64,000 bases of DNA from Caballeronia sp. dw_19 (lineage in GTDB: Bacteria; Pseudomonadota; Gammaproteobacteria; Burkholderiales; Burkholderiaceae). Where the stretch lies: the NCBI RefSeq assembly GCF_018449515.1, contig NZ_JAAVUQ010000005.1:124001-188000 (forward strand). Direction: 5' to 3'. The first letter of the stretch is position 1. Each line of letters begins with the position of its first letter. Both the position numbers and the translations under genes were made by a program. The notes under the pieces were generated by a model. The model was given only the letters and a program-made list of their open reading frames with translations, made no database searches and was not told the origin of the DNA. Shown one piece after another: positions 27,792 to 35,861 of this stretch.

Positions 27792-30485
27792 TCACCGCCC
27801 CATCCAGTAACGCGCGTGAGTCTGCCTGAAACGTTCGATAGACACCTCAGCCGACACCTCCATGCGCGCCGCGCCGTCTTCGTCGCTGCGCGATAACTCG
27901 ATATGACGTAATCGATACCGCTCGAAAACCGTCGGATGCGGGTGGTTAAATCGGTTGCGGTAGCCTACCTGAAATACCGCGACGCGCGGCCTCACGGCGT
28001 CTAGGAAAGGCTCGGTAGACGACGTCTTGCTGCCGTGATGCGGCACGATCAGCACGTCTGCCTGCAGCCCGGCGGGCCCGCGTTGCCCGCGTTGCCCGCG
28101 TTGCCCGCGTTGCCCGCGTTGCCCGCGTTGCCCGCGTTGCCCGCGTTGCCCGCGTTGCCCGCGTTGCCCGAGTTGCCCGAGTTGCCCGAGTTGCCCGAGT
28201 TGCCCGAGTTGCAATAGCTGGCGCTCGACGTCGGCTTCAATGTCGGCGGCCAGCAGCGCCGAGCGCCCTGCCGCGCTGGTCACTTTCAGCACGCATGACG
28301 TCGCGTTCGGTTTGGCCGCGAGCGGCCCAGCCTGCGGCCACAGCACGTCGAACACCACGCCGTCCCATTGCCAGCGCTGCCCCGCGACGCAGCGCAACAA
28401 AGCGCTGCCGTGATCCTGTGCCGTCTTCCACAACAGTTCGCGCGGCCGCAGCGACGCCACGAATTGCCTGACCTGAATACTTTCGAGCACCGCGGGCGCA
28501 CCGCCCGAGTGATCGGAATCCGAGTGGCTGATCATCAGCGTATCGAGCGTGGAAAGGCCGTGGGCGAATAGATACGGCACGACAAGCCGTTCACCCGCGT
28601 GCGTGGATTCCGGGCCCGGACCTGCATCGAAGAGCAAGGTGTGATGCATGGTTTCGATGACGATGGAAGACCCCTGGCCAATGTCGAGCGCCGTTACGCG
28701 AAACGTGCCGTTCGGAGGCGCTTGAGAAACTGGAAGCACGAGCGGCAACCAGGTAAGCGGAGCAGCGAACCGCAGCGGCCAGCCGCGCGGAGCCAGCGCC
28801 CATATCACGCCAAACGCCGCTGCCGTCAGCGCAAACCCGTCCGGTTGCGGCAAACGCCAGAGCGTCCATGTGGGTCCAGACAGATGGGCGAGCGCGTCGA
28901 ACATCGGGGTCAGCATGCCATGCGCCGCGCGGTAGGCGAAACCATCGAGCGGTGCGGGCAGCAAAACGGCCACCAGCACGGTCGGTGTCACGAGAAAGCT
29001 GATCCACGGAATCGCGAACGCGTTGGCAAGCGGCCCCAGCAGTGGAATCTGGAAAAACCAGTACGCGGTGAGCGGTGCGAGTCCGAGCGTTATGGCGTAC
29101 TGCACGCGCGCACTGGATGCGATCCCGCGGCCGACGCGCCGTGCCGTAGGTCTGAGCCACGCCAGCGAGCGAACCCGGATTCGACCGATCAGGTCGCCAA
29201 GCCGGTCGCGCATAGGGCGACGTCGTTGACTTCCAGCTTCATCGATGAGATCGCTCGCGGCAGGATCTTCGTCTGCCTGATCGTCTGCCTGGGCCGCCGC
29301 GAACTCCTCCGCGAAGCCGACCGATGCTCGCCGTCCACGCGATGCAATCGCGAACAGAATGGCCGCCACGGCGCAGAACGACAACCAGAATCCCGCCGCC
29401 GTCACCGCCCAGGGATCGGCAAGCAGAACAAGCCCCAGTGCCCAAGCGAGCACCAGCGAAGACGCCGGTCGGCGGCCACTCAACACAGCGAGCGCGACGA
29501 AGCAAAGCATCCACATCGATCGTTGCGCGGGAACGTTGAATCCGGCGAGCGCCGCATAGAAGGCCGCGAATATCGCTGCGCCGGCTGCTGCCGCTTTTTG
29601 CGCCGATACGATCAGCGGCGCCGGCAACCCGCGCCATCGCAAGCGTCGCCATAACCCGCCGCACAAAAGCGCCGCGAGTCCTGCGACAAAGCCAATATGC
29701 AGCCCGGAAATCGCCACGAGATGACTCGTCCCGGTCGCGCGCAGCAAGGTCCAATCGGCATCGCTGACCACGTCTTGGGCGCCTGTGGCCAACGCGACGA
29801 TAATTCCTCGATGCGGAGCACCGTCGAGTGCCGTTAGAACCTGCTCGCGCAACCGCGCACGCCAACGATCGATCGTCAGCGCGAAACCGTGCGCATCCGT
29901 GGGCAAACGCCGCGCCGCGCCCGGCACGGAAACGTAACCGGTCGCACGAATGTTGCGAGCGAGCAGCGCCACTTCAGCATCGCGGCCCCGAAAATTGGCA
30001 TTGCCATGCGGACGTTTCAATCGGGTGACCAGCGTCCATCGTTGCCCGGCCCAAAGAGCAGGCGGCGGTGCGACGGCAGGACCGCGTTTGGACGCGTCAA
30101 CCGCCATCCACGATAGTTGTACGACACGCGGGAAGTTCGTCAACGCGGCATCGTTCGATTCGACTTCAAACAGGAAGCGTGTGCCGTCCGCGCCTTGCAT
30201 TGGCAGTCCGCGCACGAATCCGGTCAACTCGATGTTGCGATTCTCGAACGCAACGGGCAAAACGCGTTGCAATCGCGTGTCTGCGCGCCAGGCGGCGTAA
30301 CCGAAGCCAATAACCAATGCAGCCGCAATCAGCGATGCCGCGCGAAACCGCGGGAAACAAACCGCGAGCGCACAGGCAAGCCCGAGCAGGAGCAAAAGCG
30401 CCCATAAAACAAGGGCGCCGGGCAACGCAGCTTGCTGCTGCAAACACATGATTCCCAGCGCAAAGCCGATCAAGATACCGCGCAC
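27792..30485 (-). CDS. comEC: DNA uptake channel protein ComEC/Rec2 with a collagen-like repeat tract
   Basis: ComEC forms the inner-membrane channel for transforming DNA. The 897-residue protein has an N-terminal OB-like domain (about 60-190), a multi-segment competence domain (about 225-580, ATGTSHLVAISGLHIGFVAG) and a C-terminal metallo-beta-lactamase domain with DIGQGSSIVIET, LLFDAGPGPES, ISHSDSDHSGG (about 651-661) and VPHHGSK (about 813-819). Just before the last motif lies a tract of Gly-Gln-Leu then Gly-Gln-Arg triplets (about 758-802), coded by a 9-bp minisatellite. The start is GTG behind GAGGAG with short spacing. It lies downstream of lolC, lolD and tatD. Confidence 0.9.
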   Translation of the reverse strand: MRGILIGFALGIMCLQQQAALPGALVLWALLLLLGLACALAVCFPRFRAASLIAAALVIGFGYAAWRADTRLQRVLPVAFENRNIELTGFVRGLPMQGADGTRFLFEVESNDAALTNFPRVVQLSWMAVDASKRGPAVAPPPALWAGQRWTLVTRLKRPHGNANFRGRDAEVALLARNIRATGYVSVPGAARRLPTDAHGFALTIDRWRARLREQVLTALDGAPHRGIIVALATGAQDVVSDADWTLLRATGTSHLVAISGLHIGFVAGLAALLCGGLWRRLRWRGLPAPLIVSAQKAAAAGAAIFAAFYAALAGFNVPAQRSMWMLCFVALAVLSGRRPASSLVLAWALGLVLLADPWAVTAAGFWLSFCAVAAILFAIASRGRRASVGFAEEFAAAQADDQADEDPAASDLIDEAGSQRRRPMRDRLGDLIGRIRVRSLAWLRPTARRVGRGIASSARVQYAITLGLAPLTAYWFFQIPLLGPLANAFAIPWISFLVTPTVLVAVLLPAPLDGFAYRAAHGMLTPMFDALAHLSGPTWTLWRLPQPDGFALTAAAFGVIWALAPRGWPLRFAAPLTWLPLVLPVSQAPPNGTFRVTALDIGQGSSIVIETMHHTLLFDAGPGPESTHAGERLVVPYLFAHGLSTLDTLMISHSDSDHSGGAPAVLESIQVRQFVASLRPRELLWKTAQDHGSALLRCVAGQRWQWDGVVFDVLWPQAGPLAAKPNATSCVLKVTSAAGRSALLAADIEADVERQLLQLGQLGQLGQLGQLGQRGQRGQRGQRGQRGQRGQRGQRGQRGQRGPAGLQADVLIVPHHGSKTSSTEPFLDAVRPRVAVFQVGYRNRFNHPHPTVFERYRLRHIELSRSDEDGAARMEVSAEVSIERFRQTHARYWMGR
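28081..28212 (+). repeat. 9-bp minisatellite inside comEC
   Basis: Ten perfect CGTTGCCCG units (28081-28170) are followed by four AGTTGCCCG units (28171-28206) and a partial unit. On the coding strand each unit gives Gly-Gln-Arg or Gly-Gln-Leu. Because the unit is nine bases, copy-number change would alter protein length but not frame. There are no spacers, so it is not a CRISPR array. Confidence 0.97.
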
Positions 30486-30577
30486 GCACGCTCCTCAAAA
30501 ACTCGACGCGAGCGCAGACGCATCGAAGGAAAGAACTGCCCTTCAATGCCTACGATCGAACGAAAACAAGGAACTGA

Positions 30578-31366
30578 TTATGCGGAGATAAGGCCAAGCC
30601 GCGGCAGCGCGGCGTGCGCGTTAGCCGTTGTGCCTAAGGAAAGCGTCTCTTCGTCAATGCCGCGCAACTCAGCAAGGACCCGCGCGATGCCAGGCACCTG
30701 ATCCGGCGCATTGCGATGCTTGTAGAGCCATGAAGGCGCAATATCGGGCGCATCGGTTTCAAGCACGATCGCGTCCAGGGGCAACTCTGCGGCGAGGCGC
30801 CGAATCTGGCGAGCGCGTTCGAAGGTCAGATTGCCGCCGAAACCCAGGCGCATGCCATGCGCGATGAACGCTTCGGCCTGCTGAAAACTGCCGTTGAACG
30901 CGTGCGCAATACCGAGTTTGACGGAGAACACGCGCAGGCCCTTGAGCACCTTGTCCTGCGATTTGCGCACATGGCAGATCACCGGCAAATCGAACTCGCG
31001 TGCGAGCTTGAGCTGCTCGTAATAGAAGAAGGTTTGGCGCGCATCGTCTAGGCCGGGTACAAAATAGTCCAGCCCGATCTCGCCGATACCCACGAACCTC
31101 GGGTCCCCCATACTCTCGGCAATCTGCTCGCGCAACACGCGCAGATCGTCGTCGTGCGCACGCGGCGTGAACAACGGATGAATGCCAAGCGCGTAAGCAC
31201 CGCCTTCAATACGATGCGCAAGCTCACGCACGCGGTCGAAATTCTGGCGCTCCACGCCCGGAATCACGATCCGCGAGACACCCTCTTTCAACGCCGACGC
31301 CGCGACGTCATCGCGGTCGGCATCGAATTCGGATGCATCGAGATGGCAATGCGTGTCGATCCACAT
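30578..31366 (-). CDS. TatD family metal-dependent deoxyribonuclease
   Basis: This 262-residue amidohydrolase-fold nuclease has metal-binding motifs in order: DTHCHLDASEF (start), GIHPLF, GEIGLDYF (about 96-103), PVICHVRKS, IAHAFNGS and ETDAPDIAP. TatD enzymes have 3'-5' exonuclease and repair roles; this one most resembles the YcfH/TatD group. It follows lolD in the lolC-lolD-tatD-comEC order. Function is by family only. Confidence 0.9.
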   Translation of the reverse strand: MWIDTHCHLDASEFDADRDDVAASALKEGVSRIVIPGVERQNFDRVRELAHRIEGGAYALGIHPLFTPRAHDDDLRVLREQIAESMGDPRFVGIGEIGLDYFVPGLDDARQTFFYYEQLKLAREFDLPVICHVRKSQDKVLKGLRVFSVKLGIAHAFNGSFQQAEAFIAHGMRLGFGGNLTFERARQIRRLAAELPLDAIVLETDAPDIAPSWLYKHRNAPDQVPGIARVLAELRGIDEETLSLGTTANAHAALPRLGLISA

Positions 31367-31401
31367 GCAAGGCCTCCAGCATTCCAGCGGTTATCCAGCG
31401 A

Positions 31402-32109
31402 TCAAACAGGGACGACCGGCTCCTCGAACAACACGCCGTCACGCAAGCGCATGATGCGGTCGCAGCGTGCGGCGAGATCGGGGTCATGCGTGACGATCAC
31501 GAAGCTCGTCTCAAACGTCTGGGACAACTCCAGCATCAGGTTGAACACCGTATCCGCTGTGGCGCCGTCGAGGTTGCCGGTCGGCTCATCGGCGAGCACG
31601 CATGCCGGGCGCGTGACCAGCGCACGTGCAATCGCCACGCGCTGACGCTCGCCGCCCGACAATTCGCCCGGCCGATGCTTAGCCCGATGGCCAATCCCCA
31701 CGCGTTCGAGCACGGCCATGGCCTCCTTGCGCGCGTCCGTTTCGCTCATGCGGCGAATGCGCAGCGGCATCGCGACGTTATCGAGCGCGGTGAATTCGGC
31801 AAGCAAATGATGAAACTGATACACGAAACCGAGCGCACGATTACGCAGTTCGTTGCGTTCGCGTTCACGCAATGCGGTGAACGGTTTGCCCAGCAGTGAA
31901 ACCTTGCCGGCGCTGGGTTCATCGAGACCGCCGAGCACGTGAAGCAGCGTGCTTTTACCCGACCCCGATGCGCCTACGATCGCCAGTTTCTCGCCACGCC
32001 GGACCTGCAATTCTGCGTTATCGAGCACTTGCACGTTGAAGCCGCCCTGCACGAACGTCTTCGAAATCGCCGATGCTTCGAGCACGATGTTGCTGTTGTT
32101 ATCACTCAT
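31402..32109 (-). CDS. lolD: Lipoprotein-releasing ABC transporter ATPase LolD
   Basis: LolD energises the LolCDE/LolCD complex that extracts lipoproteins from the inner membrane for LolA. The 235-residue protein has Walker [10 protein letters not shown] (46-54), a Q-loop FVYQFHHLL characteristic of LolD, signature [15 protein letters not shown], Walker [13 protein letters not shown] and H-loop VTHDPDLA. The ATG at 32109 overlaps the lolC stop by eight bases, so they are coupled. Confidence 0.94.
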   Translation of the reverse strand: MSDNNSNIVLEASAISKTFVQGGFNVQVLDNAELQVRRGEKLAIVGASGSGKSTLLHVLGGLDEPSAGKVSLLGKPFTALRERERNELRNRALGFVYQFHHLLAEFTALDNVAMPLRIRRMSETDARKEAMAVLERVGIGHRAKHRPGELSGGERQRVAIARALVTRPACVLADEPTGNLDGATADTVFNLMLELSQTFETSFVIVTHDPDLAARCDRIMRLRDGVLFEEPVVPV

Positions 32110-33355
32110 AGCGCAGTGCCTCCGCCGGGCGAACCTTCGCGCCGCGCCAGCTCGGATAGAGCGTTGCGAGCGATGACAATCCGAATGCGATAAGGCCGAT
32201 CCGCGCGACGTCGGCGGGGACGAGTTCGGACGGCAATTCGCTGATGAAATACACCGATGGCGGCAGGAACTGCACGCCAAGCAGATGCTCGATCATGGGC
32301 ACGAGCCACGGAATGCTCCACGCGATAAGGCACCCCAGCGTCACGCCAAGCGCCGTGCCGATAAAGCCGATCGTCACGCCCTGGATCACGAATATCTTCA
32401 TGATCGAGCCGGGTTGCGCGCCAAGCGTGCGCAGGATGGCGATGTCCGCTTGTTTATCGGTCACGGTCATCACCAGCGACGACACCAGGTTGAACGCCGC
32501 CACCGCAATAATCAGCGTCAAGATGATAAACATCATGCGTTTCTCGATCTGCACGGCCGAGAACCAGGTCTTGTTCTGCTGCGTCCAGTCACGGATATAG
32601 AGGTCGCCGGAAAGCGTTCGCGACAGTTGCCGCGCGACTTCCGGCGCACGCTGCATGTCCTTCAGCTTCAGGCGCACGCCCGTGGGCGCCGGCAGCCGGA
32701 ACAGCGCCTGGGCATCGGCAATGGAAATCAGCGCCAGCGTGGAGTCGTATTCGTAATGCCCCGACTCGAACACGCCGACCACGGTGAACTGCTTGAGCCG
32801 CGGCAGCATGCCCGCCGGCGTGATCGTGCCTTCGGGCGCGACCAGTGTGATCTTGTCGCCCGTTGTCACGCCGAGATTGGTCGCCAGATCCGCGCCGAGC
32901 ACAATGCCGAAGCCGCCGGGCACGAGATCTGTGAGCTTGCCGCCCCGCATCTCCTTGCCGATATCCGACACTTCCGGTTCCAGCGACGGCTCCACACCTC
33001 GCAACGCCACGCCGCTGACCGCGCCTTGACGCGTCAGGAGCGCCTGGGCGTCCACGTAAGGCGCCGCGCCGATCACTTCCGGATTCTTGCGCGCTTCCTG
33101 CGCAGTCAGTTGCCAGTTGGGCATGGACCCGGTCGGCGAGAATATTTCAACGTGCGCGAGCACGGACAACATGCGGTCGCGGACCTCTTTCTGGAACCCG
33201 TTCATTACCGAGAGCACCACGATCAGCGCCGCGACGCCAAGGGCGATACCAGCCATCGATACCAGCGCGATAAACGAGATGAAACCGTTGCCGGTGGTGC
33301 GTTTGCCGGCGCGGGTATAGCGCCAGCCGATCTGCCATTCGTAGGGAAGTTTCAA
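32102..33355 (-). CDS. lolC: Lipoprotein-releasing ABC transporter permease LolC/LolE
   Basis: This 417-residue permease has four membrane segments (about 25-48, 273-297, 318-340, 376-400) with the large periplasmic domain between the first and second that receives lipoproteins. The tail [23 protein letters not shown] is typical of LolC/E. Only one permease gene is present, so the transporter is probably a LolC2D2-like (LolF-type) homodimer or the partner lies elsewhere. The start is TTG at 33355 ([17 protein letters not shown]) behind AAGGAA. Confidence 0.9.
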   Translation of the reverse strand: MKLPYEWQIGWRYTRAGKRTTGNGFISFIALVSMAGIALGVAALIVVLSVMNGFQKEVRDRMLSVLAHVEIFSPTGSMPNWQLTAQEARKNPEVIGAAPYVDAQALLTRQGAVSGVALRGVEPSLEPEVSDIGKEMRGGKLTDLVPGGFGIVLGADLATNLGVTTGDKITLVAPEGTITPAGMLPRLKQFTVVGVFESGHYEYDSTLALISIADAQALFRLPAPTGVRLKLKDMQRAPEVARQLSRTLSGDLYIRDWTQQNKTWFSAVQIEKRMMFIILTLIIAVAAFNLVSSLVMTVTDKQADIAILRTLGAQPGSIMKIFVIQGVTIGFIGTALGVTLGCLIAWSIPWLVPMIEHLLGVQFLPPSVYFISELPSELVPADVARIGLIAFGLSSLATLYPSWRGAKVRPAEALRYE

Positions 33356-33797
33356 GCGATTCCTTTTCAGCGTTCTAACGTTCTTCGATCTTTACATCGC
33401 GCATTCGGCGCACGGCTGAAACCTTGCGGCTTGCGCCGTTTTTCTGACCCGAGCCAGGTCAATCGGGTGGCGGTCACAACGCCTTTTCTACCCTTACCGC
33501 ATCGATCGAACGCAACCGGATGCACCGATCCGTCTGCAATCAAGCGCGAAGTTTGCCACACAATTCTTAGCCGAACCTTTAGCCCACGCTTTAGCCGGGA
33601 TGTCGCGGCGGATGGGAAAACGACGGCGCAAGCCAGCATGCTGGCCGTTCGGACGATTTCCGTCGGCCATCTCGCAGTCCATACTCGCCTGGCTCACCCA
33701 CACGGCATCGTCCCTCCGAAAAACCGGCTTCAGCCGCAGCAACGGCTTAATTTCATCACTCTTGACGTATTACGCAAAACGTAATACGATGAACATA
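33356..33797. other. Divergent intergenic region between lolC and higB
   Basis: It holds the lolC promoter (not pinpointed) and the higBA promoter/operator at 33763-33790. The motif TTAGCC/TTTAGCC recurs three times near 33567-33597. The frame of higB is open back to 33600 but that part shows no family similarity and I treat it as non-coding. Confidence 0.55.
33763..33790 (+). promoter_or_regulatory. higBA promoter overlapping a perfect 9-bp inverted repeat operator
   Basis: The hexamers TTGACG (33763-33768) and TACGAT (33785-33790) are 16 bases apart. The arms CGTATTACG (33766-33774) and CGTAATACG (33780-33788) are a perfect inverted repeat with a CAAAA spacer, covering the region between the hexamers. 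This is the expected layout for HigA autorepression. A start site near 33797 would make the higB mRNA nearly leaderless. Confidence 0.75.
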
Positions 33798-34076
33798 ATG
33801 ATCCAAACGTTCCGATGCAAGGACACGCAAGCACTGTACGAAGGTGGAACACCGAAACGGTTTCGGGCAATTGCTGATGTTGCTATCAGAAGGCTTACGG
33901 CATTGGACGCTGCAGTGGAAATACGCGACCTGAAGTCGCCGCCCGGCAACCGGCTCGAATCCCTTTCCGGCGACCGGCGCGGTCAGCTCAGTATCCGGAT
34001 CAACGGTCAATGGCGCGTTTGTTTCAAATGGACGACGAAGGGTCCCGTCGACGTCGAAATCATCGACTATCACTGA
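33798..34076 (+). CDS. higB: HigB toxin (RelE/HigB mRNA interferase)
   Basis: HigB is a ribosome-dependent mRNA endonuclease of the RelE superfamily. The 92-residue protein runs MIQTFRCKDTQALYEGG, then DLKSPPGNRLESLSGDRRGQ, LSIRINGQWRVCF and VDVEIIDYH, matching HigB throughout, including the basic residues and terminal Tyr-His. I chose the ATG at 33798 because homologues begin there; ATG at 33789 would overlap the operator. The toxin gene precedes the antitoxin gene, the usual HigBA order, with an 18-base gap. Confidence 0.92.
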   Translation: MIQTFRCKDTQALYEGGTPKRFRAIADVAIRRLTALDAAVEIRDLKSPPGNRLESLSGDRRGQLSIRINGQWRVCFKWTTKGPVDVEIIDYH

Positions 34077-34094
34077 CCACTACTAGGAAAGCAC

Positions 34095-34397
34095 ATGTCC
34101 AAGAACGGCATGCGTCCGGTTCACCCGGGCGAGATATTGCGGGAAGATTATCTGGTCCCGCTCGAAATGAGCGTGAACGCCCTGGCGCTGGCGTTGAATG
34201 TGCCTGCAACGCGTCTGCATGAAATCGTGAAAGAACGGCGCGGCATCACGGCCGACACCGCCTATCGCCTTGCACGCTACTTCGACTCGACCCCCGAGTT
34301 CTGGTTGAATCTCCAAGCCATGTACGACTTGAAAACATTGCCAACGCGCAGTGAAATCGATCGCAAGGTTGAACCCCGTGAGTTGTCGCGCGCGTGA
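34095..34397 (+). CDS. higA: HigA antitoxin (XRE-family HTH)
   Basis: HigA neutralises HigB and represses the operon. The 100-residue protein opens with RPVHPGEILREDYLVPLEMS, typical of HigA, and has a helix-turn-helix at about 25-60 (VNALALALNVPATRLHEIVKERRGITADTAYRLARYF) and the closing FWLNLQAMYDLK. The perfect inverted repeat upstream of higB is its likely binding site. The pair looks complete and probably functional. Confidence 0.93.
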   Translation: MSKNGMRPVHPGEILREDYLVPLEMSVNALALALNVPATRLHEIVKERRGITADTAYRLARYFDSTPEFWLNLQAMYDLKTLPTRSEIDRKVEPRELSRA

Positions 34398-34699
34398 TGC
34401 ATCAACCCAGGCAGGCACGGAAATGTGGTGTGACCTGACTCCGGGTGTCGTCGTAAAACCTTGGGGCAAGGTCTGCGGAGTTGGGTTAGCGGAATTGATC
34501 CGCGAGCGATGGACCGGTCCCGGCGTGCAACACGCGCACCTTCGCTGCCACAGCCCAGCCTTGACGTGATCCAGGATCGACTTTGTGTGTCCGGCAACTA
34601 TCCACGTATTACTTGTTACGCATATGTAGCGTATAGCACCGAGGCAAACGGCAAGCGCCCGGAAGACACCGGGGCCTTTGCCATACAATGCGCAGCATC

Positions 34700-35797
34700 A
34701 TGCCCACGTCCAAGCTCCCAGACCTTCACCTTCTCTTACCGTTCGCGCTGCCATCGGCTGCGGACGCCGCCACTGCGCTGCACAAGCTGGACCGCCCCGC
34801 GCTCGACCGGCTGCTCGCCCGGGCGACGCTCGATGAGCGCGTGATCGGCGAGGATTTCCAGCGCACTCTGCCGCACGAGCGCTGGATCGCACGGCAGTTT
34901 GGCGTCGTGAACGAGGCGCCCGGACAAGCCTCCGACGAAGCGCCGCTCGCGCCCTATATGTTGCTCGCCGACGGCGGAACGCCCGGCGATACCATTTGGG
35001 CATGCATCGAGCCGGTGCACGTGCGGATCGCGCGTGATCATCTGGTGCTGATCGATCCGGCCACGCTGGGTGTAGACGATCAGGAAGCACGCACGTTATT
35101 CGATGTCGTCAAGCCGCTGATAGAAGACCTCGGACTGACCATTCAGGCACCGCAGCCGGCACGCTGGTACGTCGCCGGACCGAATCTCGGCAAGCTCGCG
35201 GGCGCGTCGCCGTTGAGAGCGAGCGGGCGCAATATCGAAATCTGGTTGCCGCATGAAGCAGGCACCGGCGAACGCTCGCGTGCGTGGATGAAGCTGCAGA
35301 ACGAAGTGCAGATGGCGTGGTTCGAACACCCGCTCAACGAAGCACGTGAAGCGCGTGGCTTGCCCGCGATCAACTCCATCTGGCTGCACGCGCAAGGCGC
35401 GCTACGCAGCGTAACGAGCCCATTCGTACACGTAATGTCGAACGCTCCGGCCACACGCGGGCTCGCATTGGCAGCCGATATCGTGCCGCAAGCGCCGCCG
35501 GACTCTTTCGCCGCTTTCATGGCTTCTGCAACGGCAAGCAATGGCCGCGCGCTTGTCGAACTCGACCCGTTTTCCGCACCGTTCATCGAGCAGGACTGGG
35601 CGCGCTGGAACGACGCGCTCGGCACGCTCGAGCGCGACTGGTTCGCGCCGGCCCTTGCCGCGCTCGAGAACGGAACGCTTGGCACGTTGCGCCTCACGTT
35701 GTGCAGCGACACGGGCTCAGTGTCGCTGACCGTCACGCGCGGCGCGTTGCGCAAATTCTGGCGGCGGCGTCCGATCGCGGCGCTGCTTATCGAATGA
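34700..35797 (+). CDS. RpfE-like conserved protein, COG4255 type
   Basis: This protein of about 365 residues (or 369 from the ATG at 34688) is soluble and conserved. It resembles proteins annotated in related genomes as RpfE-type or COG4255, sometimes mislabelled as phosphoglycerate mutase regulators. I can see no catalytic motif; LPHERWIARQFGV, PYMLLADGGTPGDTIWACIEPVHV and FALPTIEDLGL-like segments recur in the family from memory. It is followed after 64 bases by recJ, then prfB and lysS, the same neighbours the gene has in Xanthomonas rpf clusters. The function is unknown; the start is uncertain because neither ATG has a good ribosome site. Confidence 0.65.
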   Translation: MPTSKLPDLHLLLPFALPSAADAATALHKLDRPALDRLLARATLDERVIGEDFQRTLPHERWIARQFGVVNEAPGQASDEAPLAPYMLLADGGTPGDTIWACIEPVHVRIARDHLVLIDPATLGVDDQEARTLFDVVKPLIEDLGLTIQAPQPARWYVAGPNLGKLAGASPLRASGRNIEIWLPHEAGTGERSRAWMKLQNEVQMAWFEHPLNEAREARGLPAINSIWLHAQGALRSVTSPFVHVMSNAPATRGLALAADIVPQAPPDSFAAFMASATASNGRALVELDPFSAPFIEQDWARWNDALGTLERDWFAPALAALENGTLGTLRLTLCSDTGSVSLTVTRGALRKFWRRRPIAALLIE

Positions 35798-35861
35798 ACG
35801 AAGCGAATAAACGATACGAGTAGATGAAGCGAATGAAAAGAATCCTCACCGGCCTGTCCGC

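Noticed and set aside
28081-28212. Possible CRISPR array
   Set aside because: Units are contiguous 9-mers without spacers and are in frame within comEC.
32285-33784. 499-codon open frame opposite lolC
   Set aside because: Arg/His-rich translation without any motif; lolC is certain on the other strand.
33600-33788. N-terminal extension of higB
   Set aside because: Residues lack similarity to HigB, and the stretch contains the promoter/operator.
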